This document shows positions 1 through 11,679 of a DNA stretch of 64,000 nt, piece after piece. This DNA comes from Himantopus leucocephalus. Its lineage: Eukaryota > Chordata > Aves > Charadriiformes > Recurvirostridae. Positions within the stretch are counted from its first letter, which is position 1. Each line of letters starts with the position of its first letter. The stretch lies in assembly GCA_003993805.1 (NCBI GenBank), contig RSEF01000027.1:1626532-1690531 (forward strand). Reading direction: 5' to 3'. The translations under genes were made by a program, and so were the position numbers. Under the pieces are notes generated by a model, which searched no databases, was not told the origin of the DNA, and was given only the letters and a program-made list of their open reading frames with translations.

Positions 1-3000
1 TGTGAAAAAACTTTGGGAACGTTTGTTTGTAATCCAGTTTTATAAAGGAACCAATCCTTATGTGGTCATAGCAAGTGGTTTTTATGTCAGTTCATGCTTG
101 CTGCAGCTTTTGTACTATGGATGAACAATTGTATAGGGAAGAACACTCAAAATAATGAAGTTTCCATTAGTGGTGTGACAGCTGGTGGCTATGGATGACT
201 GAAACTTTATTAATACCTCACAAGTAGTAGAATATTTGAGTTATCAGTGTCTTACACTAAGAGCAAGTCCAAGCAAAAACATAACCAAGCTGCTTCTGAC
301 GATCAGTAAGACCTCATCCCATGATGCAGATATTATGAACTGCAGTTCTGGTCCACAAGATGGTGAACAAATGTAGGGTGGGTAACAGAATGATGATACA
401 GGCAGCTCCGCATCACTAATGCATTATTGTGATCCCTTGGACTTACTGATGTTAATCCAGCCATTACGTAAGTATGCTCCTAACACGTAACGTCCAACGG
501 CTTCTTGCCTTATTCAGCAATAAGGGGTTTAGGTGAGCTTTATATTTTCCTCATTCTGCTGTGGAAGCACAGTACAGCTTTGTCATGAACACAAATCTGA
601 CCCATGCTTGAGAAACTGAAGGTTGCAGTGGGTGTAGGCACAGCTGAAAAATGTAATTGTTAATTAATTTTCCTTAAATTAGTTCTCATGGCTTTTAAAA
701 TTGTTTTTCTTTTGGATTTTCAAGGTAGGTGCTCTAAAATGGAACCTTTTGCATTGCCAGTTCTGTATGACCGCAATTTAGTTATGTGTCTGATGACTGG
801 TACATTTGATTGCAACGGTGTGTCATAACTGCCTGTAGCAAAGATGGAACTTTGGGTTTCCCCACTCTGTTTTTCCCTTGTAGTGACATTTTTGTTTCTT
901 TTTAGGCTGTCCTCTGTCCTGCTTCTGTTGTCTCAGACATGCCTAAGGAACAAAACGTATTATTTGGCTGGAATAAGAGAGATTTTTCTGTGTTGTGCAC
1001 CTGGGTGATATGATCTCATGTCTGAGTGTTCATAATCCATATTCTTTATGAGGTACATCACGTGATAAAAGAGTTAATCCACTGAATGACTAAACTCACC
1101 ACTGATGAGCATAATTAGCTGCCCTGGTAATGCAATAATCTTGGTAAATATAAATAACAAACACTGCAATGGTTTATTGGAGCTTAGTATTGTATTTAAA
1201 GATGCCCACTGCTAACCCCAGAGATAAAAATCTATAAAATGAGGGAGCTAATGCTTTCCATGGAGTTTTCTGTTCTCCTTGCCTTACTTGTGAGGAAAAC
1301 TCATCCTGGACAATAATAATTGCTTGTATTTGTTTTCCGATTATTCTCATACCAAAACACTGCAGAAATACTGCCATGAATGCAAGTGGTTTTGCTGTGC
1401 AACTGCACAGTGGTCTGGATGATCAGTCTGCACAGCTATTTGGTGTTTGCTTCGGTTTTCCTATCTTAATGCTGTCATCATCAGTGTGATGAAGTGGAAT
1501 GACCAGGGCCATTAGGTTCACCTACTTCAGCATTCTCCCAAGGAAAAAGGAATCTCTGACTAATATCAGCATCACATAGCGACCTCTATCCCTCCACAAT
1601 CACCTGGCAGAGTGGGATAAAGGGGGAAAAGGGAGCAGTGGCAGAGTGTATACCAGCAAGGCACAGAGCTTGCTGTCAGCGTGGCCGCTAAAGCTGAATT
1701 ATTGTATGCCAGAATGCAAAGGACTGTCCTGCCAACTGTAATAGGTGTAAAGACAGCTGCTGCTTCTGGCCTGTTAAACCTCCCCCAAGGGCTACTTGAC
1801 CAGCCCAGATAACACGTGACGAGCAATTTAGTGCCAGATAAAATCAGTGTTTGATGCTGAGCACGCTGAGAATTTGCACAGTATACAGACATATACTTTC
1901 TGTATTACTGTGGCTCTGAAATCAGAGTTAAGCTTTAGTGTGCAATTACTAGAAAACTATTGTAGAAGTTAAAAAACACTGTTTCCACTAAAAATCAGGA
2001 AGCTAAAATACTGCTCAACTTAGAAAGCAAGCCAATTCTCATAGTTTGGGTCTTAAGGACATATATTTGTACGATGTATAGTTTGTCTAGCCTCGGGATC
2101 TTGGCTGGGACTGATAGCGCTACCCCCAAAAGAAGTGAATAAAAGAAACTCTACATTTTTCTCACTGGTCTTTATTTGAACATACACTACAAAATTTCCC
2201 CCTATAGCATTTAGTTAATATTCTAGCTTGGTCAGAGCTGAGTTTTTTCTGAAGTTAATGCAAACACTTAAATTTCATCCAAAGTCTTGAAAAAAATGCT
2301 AATTTCTGCAACCTATATTTACTTAAAAAAGCTCTTTCTGCCAGAAATTGTGCCAGGTTGAAAGTCCTACATAGATCAGCAGTTGTTTGCAGAGAGTGAA
2401 CAACTATAATGAAGTTGGTGGTAATAGTTCTGTATACCTTCTCAAAAATATAAGCAATAGATTCACAGTCTTGCCCATAAATATTATAGTTTGCACCTGC
2501 TTGAGTGAGTCGACCTACCTGCCAAAGAAACTATCTTTATTTACATACTGGAGACAGACTGTATAGTGTGCTATTCCTAACAAAAGCCCCTATGCTGCTC
2601 AATTTTCCCTCCTCCCCCTTAGGCTTTTAAATTATTGACAATAAGACAGCAGCTGCAAACAGATACACTTATTTCAGCATAGCAGTATCATATTCTAGCA
2701 TTCTTTCTGGATATTTCTCTTACTGCTTTAGTTTTCCCATTTTAGTTAGTTTAAAAATCTATTAAAATGTAACAAGTCAATGGACGGACTGTATAAACAG
2801 CTCTGCAAAGTTCTAAATTTACTTTCAGTGACTCCATATCAAACTGGCCCAATCTGCAAATCAACAGATGATTTAACTGCCATCTTTACAGATTTCATCT
2901 TGGCTCTAAAATTCATAATGTGATCTCTCTGCCTCTTACATAATTACCAGTAATAAAGACTAGCATTCAAAATTTAGCTGAGAATTATTTTGATGATGCA

Positions 3001-6000
3001 CGAAGCAGAAGAGGCTCCAGATGCTCTCTTGAATAGCTATCGCTGCTTAGTAAGCAATTAGGAGTAGTCACAGTTTTTTACTGTATTTAAACAGCAAGTG
3101 GGCTACTGGGGCCTAATCCTTATAAAGGCTTGTAAGTGTTACTGATTTGTAAATAATATTTTAAGGTTAGGAGCAGGAATTTTACTTGTGATAGTATGCA
3201 GCTATGACTTTAAGGATCTGTTTGAAATACATACATTAAAGTTTTGAAATATTATTAAGTCCTGCATAAAATAAATGTAGTTCTGTACAGAATTAAGATG
3301 CTGATGGAAAAGTCGCTGTGTGACTTTCCATCGCTTTTTACAAATGCTACGATATAAGATAATGAAATAAAAGGTATGTAATTTAGAAACAGCCATCTTA
3401 AAAAAACTACTCTCAGACTTCATATAACCAAGTGGAAATAACTTTTAACATATGCTGCAGTGGTTTCTGTATTGCTTTCTGGCCTACCTGAGACTCTGAA
3501 TCCACCTTGTATGGTGTTTCCCTCACATACTGAGCACTGCCGATGAACTTCTGTCTTTCCTGTGCTTCCCATCTCACACCAGTTAATCAAAGCCTGTACA
3601 CAAAGAAAGTATATTGGTTTTCTTAGATTTGATTCTATTCAAAGGGAAGGCTGTCTTGCCATCGGTGGCAAACTGAAGCTTTGTCTTACTAATTCTAAAC
3701 CGTGTAGTTGCAGAATTGCCCACTACCTTAAACAAGTTTGGTCTATTCATTAGCAGGAAATTAGTGGCATGAGGGTCTAACACAGCATTAGTTTCGTAGA
3801 CAGGAAAGTAGGAGTATGATCACAGGGAACTTCAGTAACATATTGTCAGAATCCAAAATATACTATGGACAGAATTAGTGTTCTTTTCTGAGCAATCCCT
3901 AGACCCTGATGATTCATCAAGTCTTTACTAAAATAATAAATTGAAACATTCTTGGATCAGTATGTCAGCAGATGTCTTCAGCCTCACCACAATAACACAG
4001 GGAGCAAGCGAGGAATACAGAGCCATAAAGACCACTTCAGGATGGACTGAGCTTCCTTTTGGTGAGCTTGCTTAGACTACAATGTTACAGCTTTATGGGA
4101 TAATCCTCTTTTTCATCTTTACTCATTTTCACCCTGTTTCTCCTTAGAATGATAAACACATCCCGGTATTCGTCATTCCAGACTGGATACAAAGATTGTT
4201 TTAACAAAATACATTGTTATGCCAACACAATGATTTCTGTAGTTTGGTTTAATTCTAATCATAAATCTTGTCTTAACATGTCTGAGAATGACATTACAAG
4301 GTACGTACAATAACTGGATGACTCAATATATGCAGAACAAAACCATGTTCCTGCCTATAGGGAAGGGTGTGGAAGAAGACAGAGAGGGTACCTACCAGAC
4401 ATTTTTCCTATGGTTGTTTGAACCATAGAGAAATAGTTTGGCAGCTTTGTGGTTTCATATCATGATTTCATCTGTACAAATCACAGGATTGGTTAATATG
4501 CCTGATTTACTTTGGGGATTTGAAAGTTGCTAATACCAAAGCATTACCTTTCTAATTGAAAAATCTGGTCACCTTAGTGCAACTCTACCTTGCCCTCTAT
4601 TTGGAGCTGCATGTTAGAGACAGAATCCATCTCTCTGTGCTTAGAAGCTCTCTGCACACCTGAAAATTTATTTGCTGCCCACTATACCATCTTACCTTCT
4701 GAGCATATTCAGATGCTTAATCACTCATATTCAACTGAACTGGAAACAAAGGAGAGGTAATGTGAGAGAAAGGTATAGCAACGTGATTCAAGGATCAGTA
4801 TGCAAATTTCTGGAGAGAATATTCCAACTGGCCTGTAAAAATAGATGTGTTCCACGCACCAGAGGAGATAATGTGAGCTATATTCACAGAGAAACTAGGG
4901 AGATAAATCAGAAGTGCTAAGAGTAAAACTCATAGACTATTGAGCACAATGCAGTCTTTAAGAAAGTACCATGACAACATTTTTCTGAAAGAATCAAAGA
5001 TATCTAAGCAGATGTCAAAATCAAAGTTTCTTAGATACATTCTCAGAATATATATCTTGTATTTCAAGAATTGCTATCAAAAATGATCAAAGGAATCAAG
5101 AAAGCTGATAGCAAACTGTTAGTTAGCAACCATTTTGAACTACTTCTCTTGCTGCCTGAACTATGTAGCATCTGTAAAAGAAAGAGAGAAATGAACCTTG
5201 TTGTTGCCTGTGCAAACAGAAAAGATGAACAGTCACCTTGGATATTCTGATATCCAAAAACACTATATAGACGGATATTCTGATATCCAAAACCATTATA
5301 TAGACTTGCCAATAACTCAAAAGATTATCAGAGAGAGATTGTTATAGAAAATAAAGCTATTTATTTACAGAGGGGAAAATACAATTGAAAAAAAAGTTGA
5401 CACCGGATCATTAATTGCATACCTGCAACTCCTGCTCTGTGAAAGACATGATGTATTCCTATAAACATTGTCTCTTTCACTGTATACAGTGATCACATGC
5501 AGGCTGTTAAAGTAGCTTAGCCACCACAACCTATGCAAGTTTTGCTTGCAAAACTTGTCATAAAAACCTTGTAACGCGTCTTCATACTGTTGCTGTTCTC
5601 AAGCAATAAACTGCAATGTCACTCATGTAAATGGCCAATGTAACATTGAAAATACGTCAGCTAAGCGGCAGCAGACAAACAAAATACCTCTCTCTGGCAT
5701 AAATTGACTGCTTGTTGGCAATCTCAGGGAAATGAAAACAAAGATTAAGAGAGATGTAAAGAATGACCTTATGCTTTACTTTTTATAACACATTGGGAAG
5801 ATAGCATGGACAAAATTCCATTGATTCTGGTCATGTCCTACATCTTTAATAACAGGTTAAATATTTGGTGTTTTCTGCAGGATTAATATTTACATACAAA
5901 AATTAATGATGACTTTTTAGAATTAGAAAGAGAAATGAAGGAGTTGTTTCCATAAAAGGAAAACCATACTGGCTAATTGTAAATGTATGCCATTCAGTAG

Positions 6001-7190
6001 CGATGATGAAAATACATAATGCTATTTCTGCAGTTTGTCAGTTTCCATGTCTGAATGAGAAATGCAGAGTTGTACTCAGTATAGCTACTGGTGTCCGATG
6101 GTACAACCCCTCGTAAAACAGGTTCTGTGAAGGCAGGCCTCGTTTGTAAGGAATAAGGGAAGGAAAGAGGTGAAGAAGGAAAAGGGGGGGGAATAGGCAG
6201 TTGGAGGCTGAATGGTTATTTAAGAAGAAAGGGCAAGAGGCTCTGAAGCCAGAAGCTATGATTCTCTCCTTAAGATGCTCTGTTTACAAAGGCATTTTCA
6301 GTGACTTAATATTTTAAGAACTGTGACACACCAACGCTTGAGAATATTTTCCATATCAGATAGCCTAAGTCAACCTGCTAAAGTTACTCCCCAAGGGCCA
6401 AATTCAGTCTTGTTGCATCACTGAAAGTCTGCTGAAGTTAGTCTGTATGCTGGTATTAGTGAAAGGGAAATACAGCTTGGAAAACATAAATATTTTCCAT
6501 TTATTCTCTTTTCAAACCCGATGCTGAAGACTATCTGGAATTCAAGAACTGTCCATGTTGAGGCCACATCCTGCAAAATACATTAAAGCATAACTTAATT
6601 CTAGTCTTGTTGTTCACAAATAAAAATCACGTGTTCTGTGGAATTAAGGTCTGTATTTAGGATTTAATAATCTATCATCATAAAAATAGACACAAATCGC
6701 TATTTTAATATCATAATTATAGAGATAATACCATGCTCGTAGTACTGTGTATGAATGTATTTCCATCAGTAAGACAGAAGTGAGAGCTAGGTCTGTCAGT
6801 TGCCTAGGGACTTAAATACTTTGTCTCCATCTTTTTTCCTTGTTTATTCATTGTATTATCTCCTACAAGTGCAAAGCCTGCAATCCTATATGCATATCAG
6901 TGTTGTCCATCCTGGTATCAAAACTAGTCAAAGAACACCAGAAAATACAACAGATGAGAACACAGATCATACGGGTCATTATGAGCTACTAAAGAAAGAG
7001 TGAGCATCTCTTCTGCCTACTGCATGAAAATGCTGTACTGAAAGAAAATCCTCTCTATAATACATTCCTGCCCCCAAAAGGGGTGGGGGGAAAGCTTAGG
7101 ATGGTCCGTGGATACCCAAAAGTGAATATCAAGAAGTTTATCTTTTGCTTCTGCAATGAATTGGTGAGATGAGGAAGAGGACGTTGCATC
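1..7190. other. Gene-free stretch, left flank
   Basis: I see no coding exon I can support here. Open frames are short, lack convincing splice borders on both sides and have no protein-like composition. The stretch is AT-rich non-coding DNA. The only structured element I noticed is the duplicated hairpin at 5240-5305. It may be intergenic or an intron of a gene lying outside the window. Confidence 0.6.
5240..5305. repeat. Tandem duplication of a 33-bp hairpin unit
   Basis: Two adjacent 33-base copies (5240-5272 and 5273-5305) differ only around the run of A after the stem. Each copy contains GGATAT-TCTG-ATATCC, a 6-bp perfect stem with a 4-base loop, followed by an AT-rich tail ending in TATATAGAC. 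This is a small local duplication, possibly slippage at a hairpin. I see no associated gene. Confidence 0.85.
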
Positions 7191-7199
7191 TGGTTTTCA

Positions 7200-7560
7200 T
7201 CCCTTTTCTGAAAGAAGGATGTGGAAATGCTAAAGAGAGTTCAAAGAAGGGCCACAAAAATGATCCAGGTCCTGGAAAACAAGCATTAATGATGTAAGGC
7301 TTAAGGAGCTTAACTTATTCAGCTTAATTGAAAAGAAGGTTAAGAGGTGACTTGATCACTGTGTCTATCTACACACACCTTTAACGAGCACCTGATAGCA
7401 AATGGCTTTGCAACAATACTGACAAAGGCAGAACAAGACTTACTGCCTGCAAAGTTGGCAGGCAAGTTTTAAAACAACCACAATCACGCATTACCTAGTG
7501 ATGAGGATAATAGAGCAGTGAAACAGCTTACAAGTGATGAACTCACCATCACTTGAAATA
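7200..7560 (+). mobile_element. Old, degenerate CR1-like LINE remnant
   Basis: The segment 7230-7350 follows the familiar 3' part of avian CR1 in sense orientation: a run like 'gttcaaagaagggccac', then 'atgatccaggtcctggaaaacaa', 'aaggagctta', 'cttattcagctta' and 'aagaggtgacttgatcac'. Many substitutions and small indels mark it as an ancient copy. Both ends are uncertain because the match fades. No usable reading frame is left. Confidence 0.6.
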
Positions 7561-8599
7561 CTCGCAGCTAGTTACATACTTAATAGATACTATTTCAGCC
7601 AGCTTCTGGGATAAATCTCGTGGTCTCTGAACGTGAGGAGATTGAGCGGGCTGGTTTTCATAGTCCTTTCTGATCTTGGATCATGTGAATCTGAGTTCCC
7701 CTGTTCATCCCTTTAATTCATGGATGTCATAGGGACAGCAAAATTGCCGGCAGCTGCAATCAATAGGCTGGTAACACTTGCAGCTTTTTATCAACAGGAT
7801 TCAAATCTCGTGTTTCAGGGTATCATCTGTTCAGCCATGGAATTGAGCAAGATTGACCCCAGCCCTAACCCTTCAGTACATGATTGGTTAAACTTATTCC
7901 TAGGTCTATTTGCCTTCTTTTAAACTACCAGAGATTGGCTAAAAAGGAAGGGGGTGGCCCAGGGTGGGCTGATACAGCATAAGAAACGGCAGACCGACTC
8001 ATCTTTTTTGATGTCTGGCTAATCTTCCCACTGCGTATGATTAAGGTCAAACTGATTACCCGATTATTTTTCTTCAGGCAGATTATCATAGTGAAGCTTT
8101 ATTTTCCCTCAGGAGCAGGGGCACGGCCGGGAGCATCGGGGCGCTCCCTGCGACGGATCCTGCGCGCGTCGCTGGCTCTTCTCTTTCCTAATTTGTGCCC
8201 GTGACGCAAATTTTCTGAAGGACTGAGATGCTTAAACTGGATGATAATCTATCTACAACTCTTAAATAGAGGGCTATGAGTGAAACGTGTTGTCTTGCGG
8301 TCTACGCACAGGGGAACAAAGGCACTTTTGTTCACCTCAGCTTTACGTAGGTGGGAATACAACGCTAACCATCACCTGTCCTGCTGCCAAGTTCCTGCAG
8401 AGGTTCCTCCACATTAATCACGCTGTTTAATCACAGCCATCTGTCCCAGCAGCCAGATATGTGGCAGTCCGTCGCGGCGGGGGGGGACGACACACGACAC
8501 ACCGTAGCCGGGGGGAGGCAGGTGGAGCTCGGCGAGGGGCGAAGCCGGCCCCGGGGCGGGGAAGGTCGGGCAGCACCTGGAGCCGGCACGGAGGAGTGA

Positions 8600-8690
8600 G
8601 CGGCGGCCCCCGCCGGGCTGCGGGCCGGAGGAGCGGCGGGAAGGCGGCCGGGGGCCGCGCTGTGGAGGCCATTTCCCGGCGGGCGGGTGG
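8600..8690 (+). other. Possible first exon of a plus-strand transcript (donor at 8691)
   Basis: The sequence GGCGGGCGGGTGG|GTGAGTGAGC has a near-ideal vertebrate 5' splice site at 8691. Its position inside CpG island 1 fits a non-coding or 5'-UTR first exon. The 5' end given here is arbitrary, since no TSS motif fixes it. A competing reading uses the minus-strand donor at 8828/8829. RNA data would decide. Confidence 0.3.
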
Positions 8691-8875
8691 GTGAGTGAGC
8701 GCTGCGGGCGTCGCCGCCCTCCCCTCTCCCCGAGGAGCGCTGCCGGGGCGGCCTCCGCGCTGAGGGAGGCGTCTCCCCGCCGAGCGGCGGCGGGGCCGGG
8801 GCGGGTAGCGGGGCCGGTGGCCGCTCACCTCACGGGATGGCGGCGGGTCCCTCAGGCGCGGGACGGCGTCCGCCT

Positions 8876-8889
8876 GTTGCCGCGGCAAC
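8876..8889. promoter_or_regulatory. Perfect palindromic X-box (RFX binding site)
   Basis: GTTGCCGCGGCAAC is a perfect 14-bp palindrome. It matches the RFX consensus GTNRCC-N(0-3)-RGYAAC with a 2-base spacer. RFX factors bind such sites in promoters of many ciliary genes. Its place in the middle of a CpG island makes a functional site more likely than chance. The regulated gene is not identified. Confidence 0.65.
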
Positions 8890-9472
8890 TGGGCCCGCGG
8901 CCGATTCCCGCCCCCACCGCGCAATGGCCGCTCGGCGCCGTCGTGAGGGGAGGGCGGCGGGGGGCCGCCGGGGCCGGGGGCGCTTTCCGTCAGCCGGGCT
9001 CTCCGTAGCGGGGAGGCCGCGGCCTGTCCCTCCCCTCAGGCCCGGGAGGAAGCGGGAAGGCGCCGTTGGGGGTAGCCGTGCGCCCCGCAAAGCCAGGCCC
9101 TGAGGCGATGGCGGTGCCTCGCCCCGGGGGCCTAGAAAGGGCGCCTGGGTCTGTCTTGGGGTGTTGCCAGCCCCGGCGGTGAGCACCCAGGGCCGGGGAG
9201 CTGGAGGTGACGGGGACCTAACCTCCCTCCATCCCTGTGTCGGGCGCTTGGGCCTGCTGCGGCCCTGGGGAGTCCCCCCTGAGGCGCCTGGGGGGGAATG
9301 GCTGTTTCGGGAGCCGCTTTGGTGCAAGACCTTGGTCGCGTCTCACCATGTTTCTGTGAGAAGCCTCCCCGTGCGCGTTCGACACGTTTACACGAGAGCA
9401 GATGGGGGACCGTGAGGTTTCTGTTCTCTCTTCAGAGACTGCACGTTTGGGATGGTTTTGTTTGTTTTTAAG

Positions 9473-9609
9473 GAATGCCTCCAGAATACTAACCACAGAG
9501 TTGCAGCAGTTTTAATTCTAAAAGAAGGCGTGATCCGGACGTACCTTTTGTTTGCTTTCTGTCTTCCCCATCTTTCAGAGGAAAACATACTCTGCGCCGT
9601 ATCAGGCTT
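9473..9609 (+). other. Candidate plus-strand exon region downstream of CpG island 1
   Basis: Two good 3' splice sites occur here: a T-rich tract ending in TTTTTAAG (exon would start at 9473) and a very strong pyrimidine tract ending in CATCTTTCAG (exon would start at 9579). A GTGAGT donor follows at 9610. From 9473 one frame is open for 45 codons to a stop (positions 9473-9610). From 9579 to 9609 the exon would be only 31 bases. I do not recognise the peptide in any frame. This could be the second exon of a transcript from the island, or chance. Confidence 0.22.
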
Positions 9610-11655
9610 GTGAGTTGTAAGCAGATACGGAACTACACATGTTGCTAAACTCAGGTGCATTTTCTTACTTTGCTATACAGAAAGGAGCTTTATTAATATT
9701 TTGGTAAATTACAGTAACACAGCAGCGTAAGTACTCCAGTGCTCCACTACATGTCATGGCACACGTATCAGACATTGGTCTGTGACTCTGTCTGGCGCAT
9801 ACCAAGATTTTGTGTTTTTGTCCTGCTAACAAGGACAAAAAGAACAGAAGGGCAAAGTAGATACTAGCAAAGAACAGTTACATTTAAAGCCTTTGCTTTG
9901 CCCTCAGTTCACCTCCACTGTTCTTAATATTGTCAGGTTTCCAGAGCTCAGTGGTATCTCTTAATTTGGAATTTCCTTGTTTGTTGAGGTCAGCCCGTGA
10001 GGCTTATTTTAATGTTTTTTTTTTTTTTTTTACTGTTCATGCAATCTCTTATTGCAAACAGGAAAAAAAAAATTAAAATGTTGAAAAATATTAATTAGGC
10101 AGGGAGGGAATATTGCCCAGGAGTATCAGGTTTCAGAGTAACAGAAATGTCTTCCCTGTGTCAGCATAGCCATGGCTGTTTCCTTCACTTATTGCCGTCA
10201 TTATTCTGGTTTTGGTGCCAGCACTGCATGTGAACTGGTGAAGTATGCAAAAATAAAACACTCATTGCCCTGGAGAAGTTAAAGACACAACCTCAGGAGA
10301 ATCTCTGACTGCTCTGATAATATAACCTAAATAAGAGGTGTAACCTTGTTTGGCATTCCTGCCAATCCCATGTGACATGTAGTAATATGCTTAAGTCCCC
10401 AAATACTGTTGTAAATCTGGCCCATAATCTACAGTGCAGAAGCAGCGGGGATCTGGGAGCAACATCTGCTCGGAGCGTGCACACCAACTCCCTCGTAATA
10501 CCTTGTGGTGCTGAATAAGGGCCGTGTGCTCTTTTTCCACGGAAATCTAGCTGGATTTAGTAACAATTTTGATGATCACAGACTCAATTCCATCATAGAT
10601 GTGGAATTGACCATTTAACTGTTTGTTTGGCTTTTCTTTTAAATTGAATCTTTAGGTGCCTTTCTTCTTTTCTTTTTCTGACCTTGCCTTCCCCTTTCTG
10701 TCTGTATTATTTCAGGAGTGAGTTTTCATTGCTGACTGTCGTGCTAATGTAGCAATTGTGCTGGGCAAATGACAAAGGCAAAGAACTAACAGATGAAAGC
10801 CAACTGGTGTTACCCATATGATTTAAAGTTGCTTTTTCTTTATATAAACAACATGCCTGAGGTTGCTGTTCCAGCTTGCTTTATCCCACCCATGAATCTC
10901 TGGATTTACATGTCAGTCTGTGTTCTGCGTTCTGTCTTTTTCCTTTTTCTTTTGTGTGTGTGTGATTCATTGTAGTTTAGCATCATAAAGAGAATCTCTA
11001 GTATGCAACACATACAAGTCAGAGATACCATTATAAAATTGCTGTCCTGCAGTGCATGTAATCAGGAATATGCCCTGAGAGGAAGCTTTGGCTTCCCTAA
11101 GATGCTTTTAGAATTCTTGTGTGGCAGAGCATCTCCAGCATGCCCCTGAGTGAGCAGTATCAAATGATTTTCAAAGCCCGGGTTTCTTCTTTGTGCAGTT
11201 TTATTTTAGGAATAAACACTGCAAAATCCAGCTCAGGGCTGTGAAAACGGGAGGGTCTCAGCCTTATCGGTCCCTTTGGCATGACATGTATTTAAAATGT
11301 CATATCAGGATAACGGTGATGAGATTCATGACCTTGTTTGCAAGGGTGTCCTACACTAACAGTCAACAGTTCCTCACACACAGTTGCACATTTTGATTTT
11401 CCAGCATTATCAAAGTGGTGTAAAATCTTCCGTAACAGCAACAAACCTCACCTGACTCACTCAAGAGTCACATTTGAATTCAGATTATTTCTGAAGTTGC
11501 ATAGTCTGTTATTTTGTTCCAAATTACAGTGTGGCCACCACAGGAACTTCAATGAAGCTGAGAACAGTGGTAGTTGGGAAAACCAGAATATCATGGTATT
11601 TATGTTCATGCTTTTTGCAGGCCTCCACACTGCCTAAGGGGGAATCTTTTAAGAG

Positions 11656-11679
11656 CCAGATCTTCACATGAAGATCTGG
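11656..11679. repeat. Perfect short inverted repeat (hairpin) followed by T-rich tract
   Basis: CCAGATCTTCA and TGAAGATCTGG form an 11-bp perfect stem around a 2-base centre (in practice a 10-bp stem with a 4-base loop). A tract of T residues follows within about 10 bases on the plus strand. The stem is too short for a canonical microRNA precursor. No Pol III gene is visible upstream. Confidence 0.8.

Larger units (their letters stand above)
8430..9420. promoter_or_regulatory. CpG island 1, probable promoter
   Basis: About 1 kb of very GC- and CpG-rich DNA stands in an AT-rich setting, the usual mark of a vertebrate CpG-island promoter. It has runs matching Sp/KLF-type GC boxes, no clear TATA box, and strong splice donors on both strands: GGGTGG|GTGAGT on plus (exon would end at 8690) and GTGAG|GTGAGC on minus (exon would end at 8829). 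The long open frames inside it on both strands are a by-product of GC richness. A perfect RFX X-box lies at 8876-8889. Which strand carries the gene is not settled. I favour plus because of the splice-like signals near 9.47-9.61 kb. Confidence 0.8.

Noticed and set aside
8427..9327. Long open frames on both strands in CpG island 1, including an ATG at 8837 in a good start context
   Set aside because: The same GC effect applies. The 88-codon frame from 8837 has low-complexity composition and no supporting splice site or homologue. A coding first exon cannot be excluded but is not supported.
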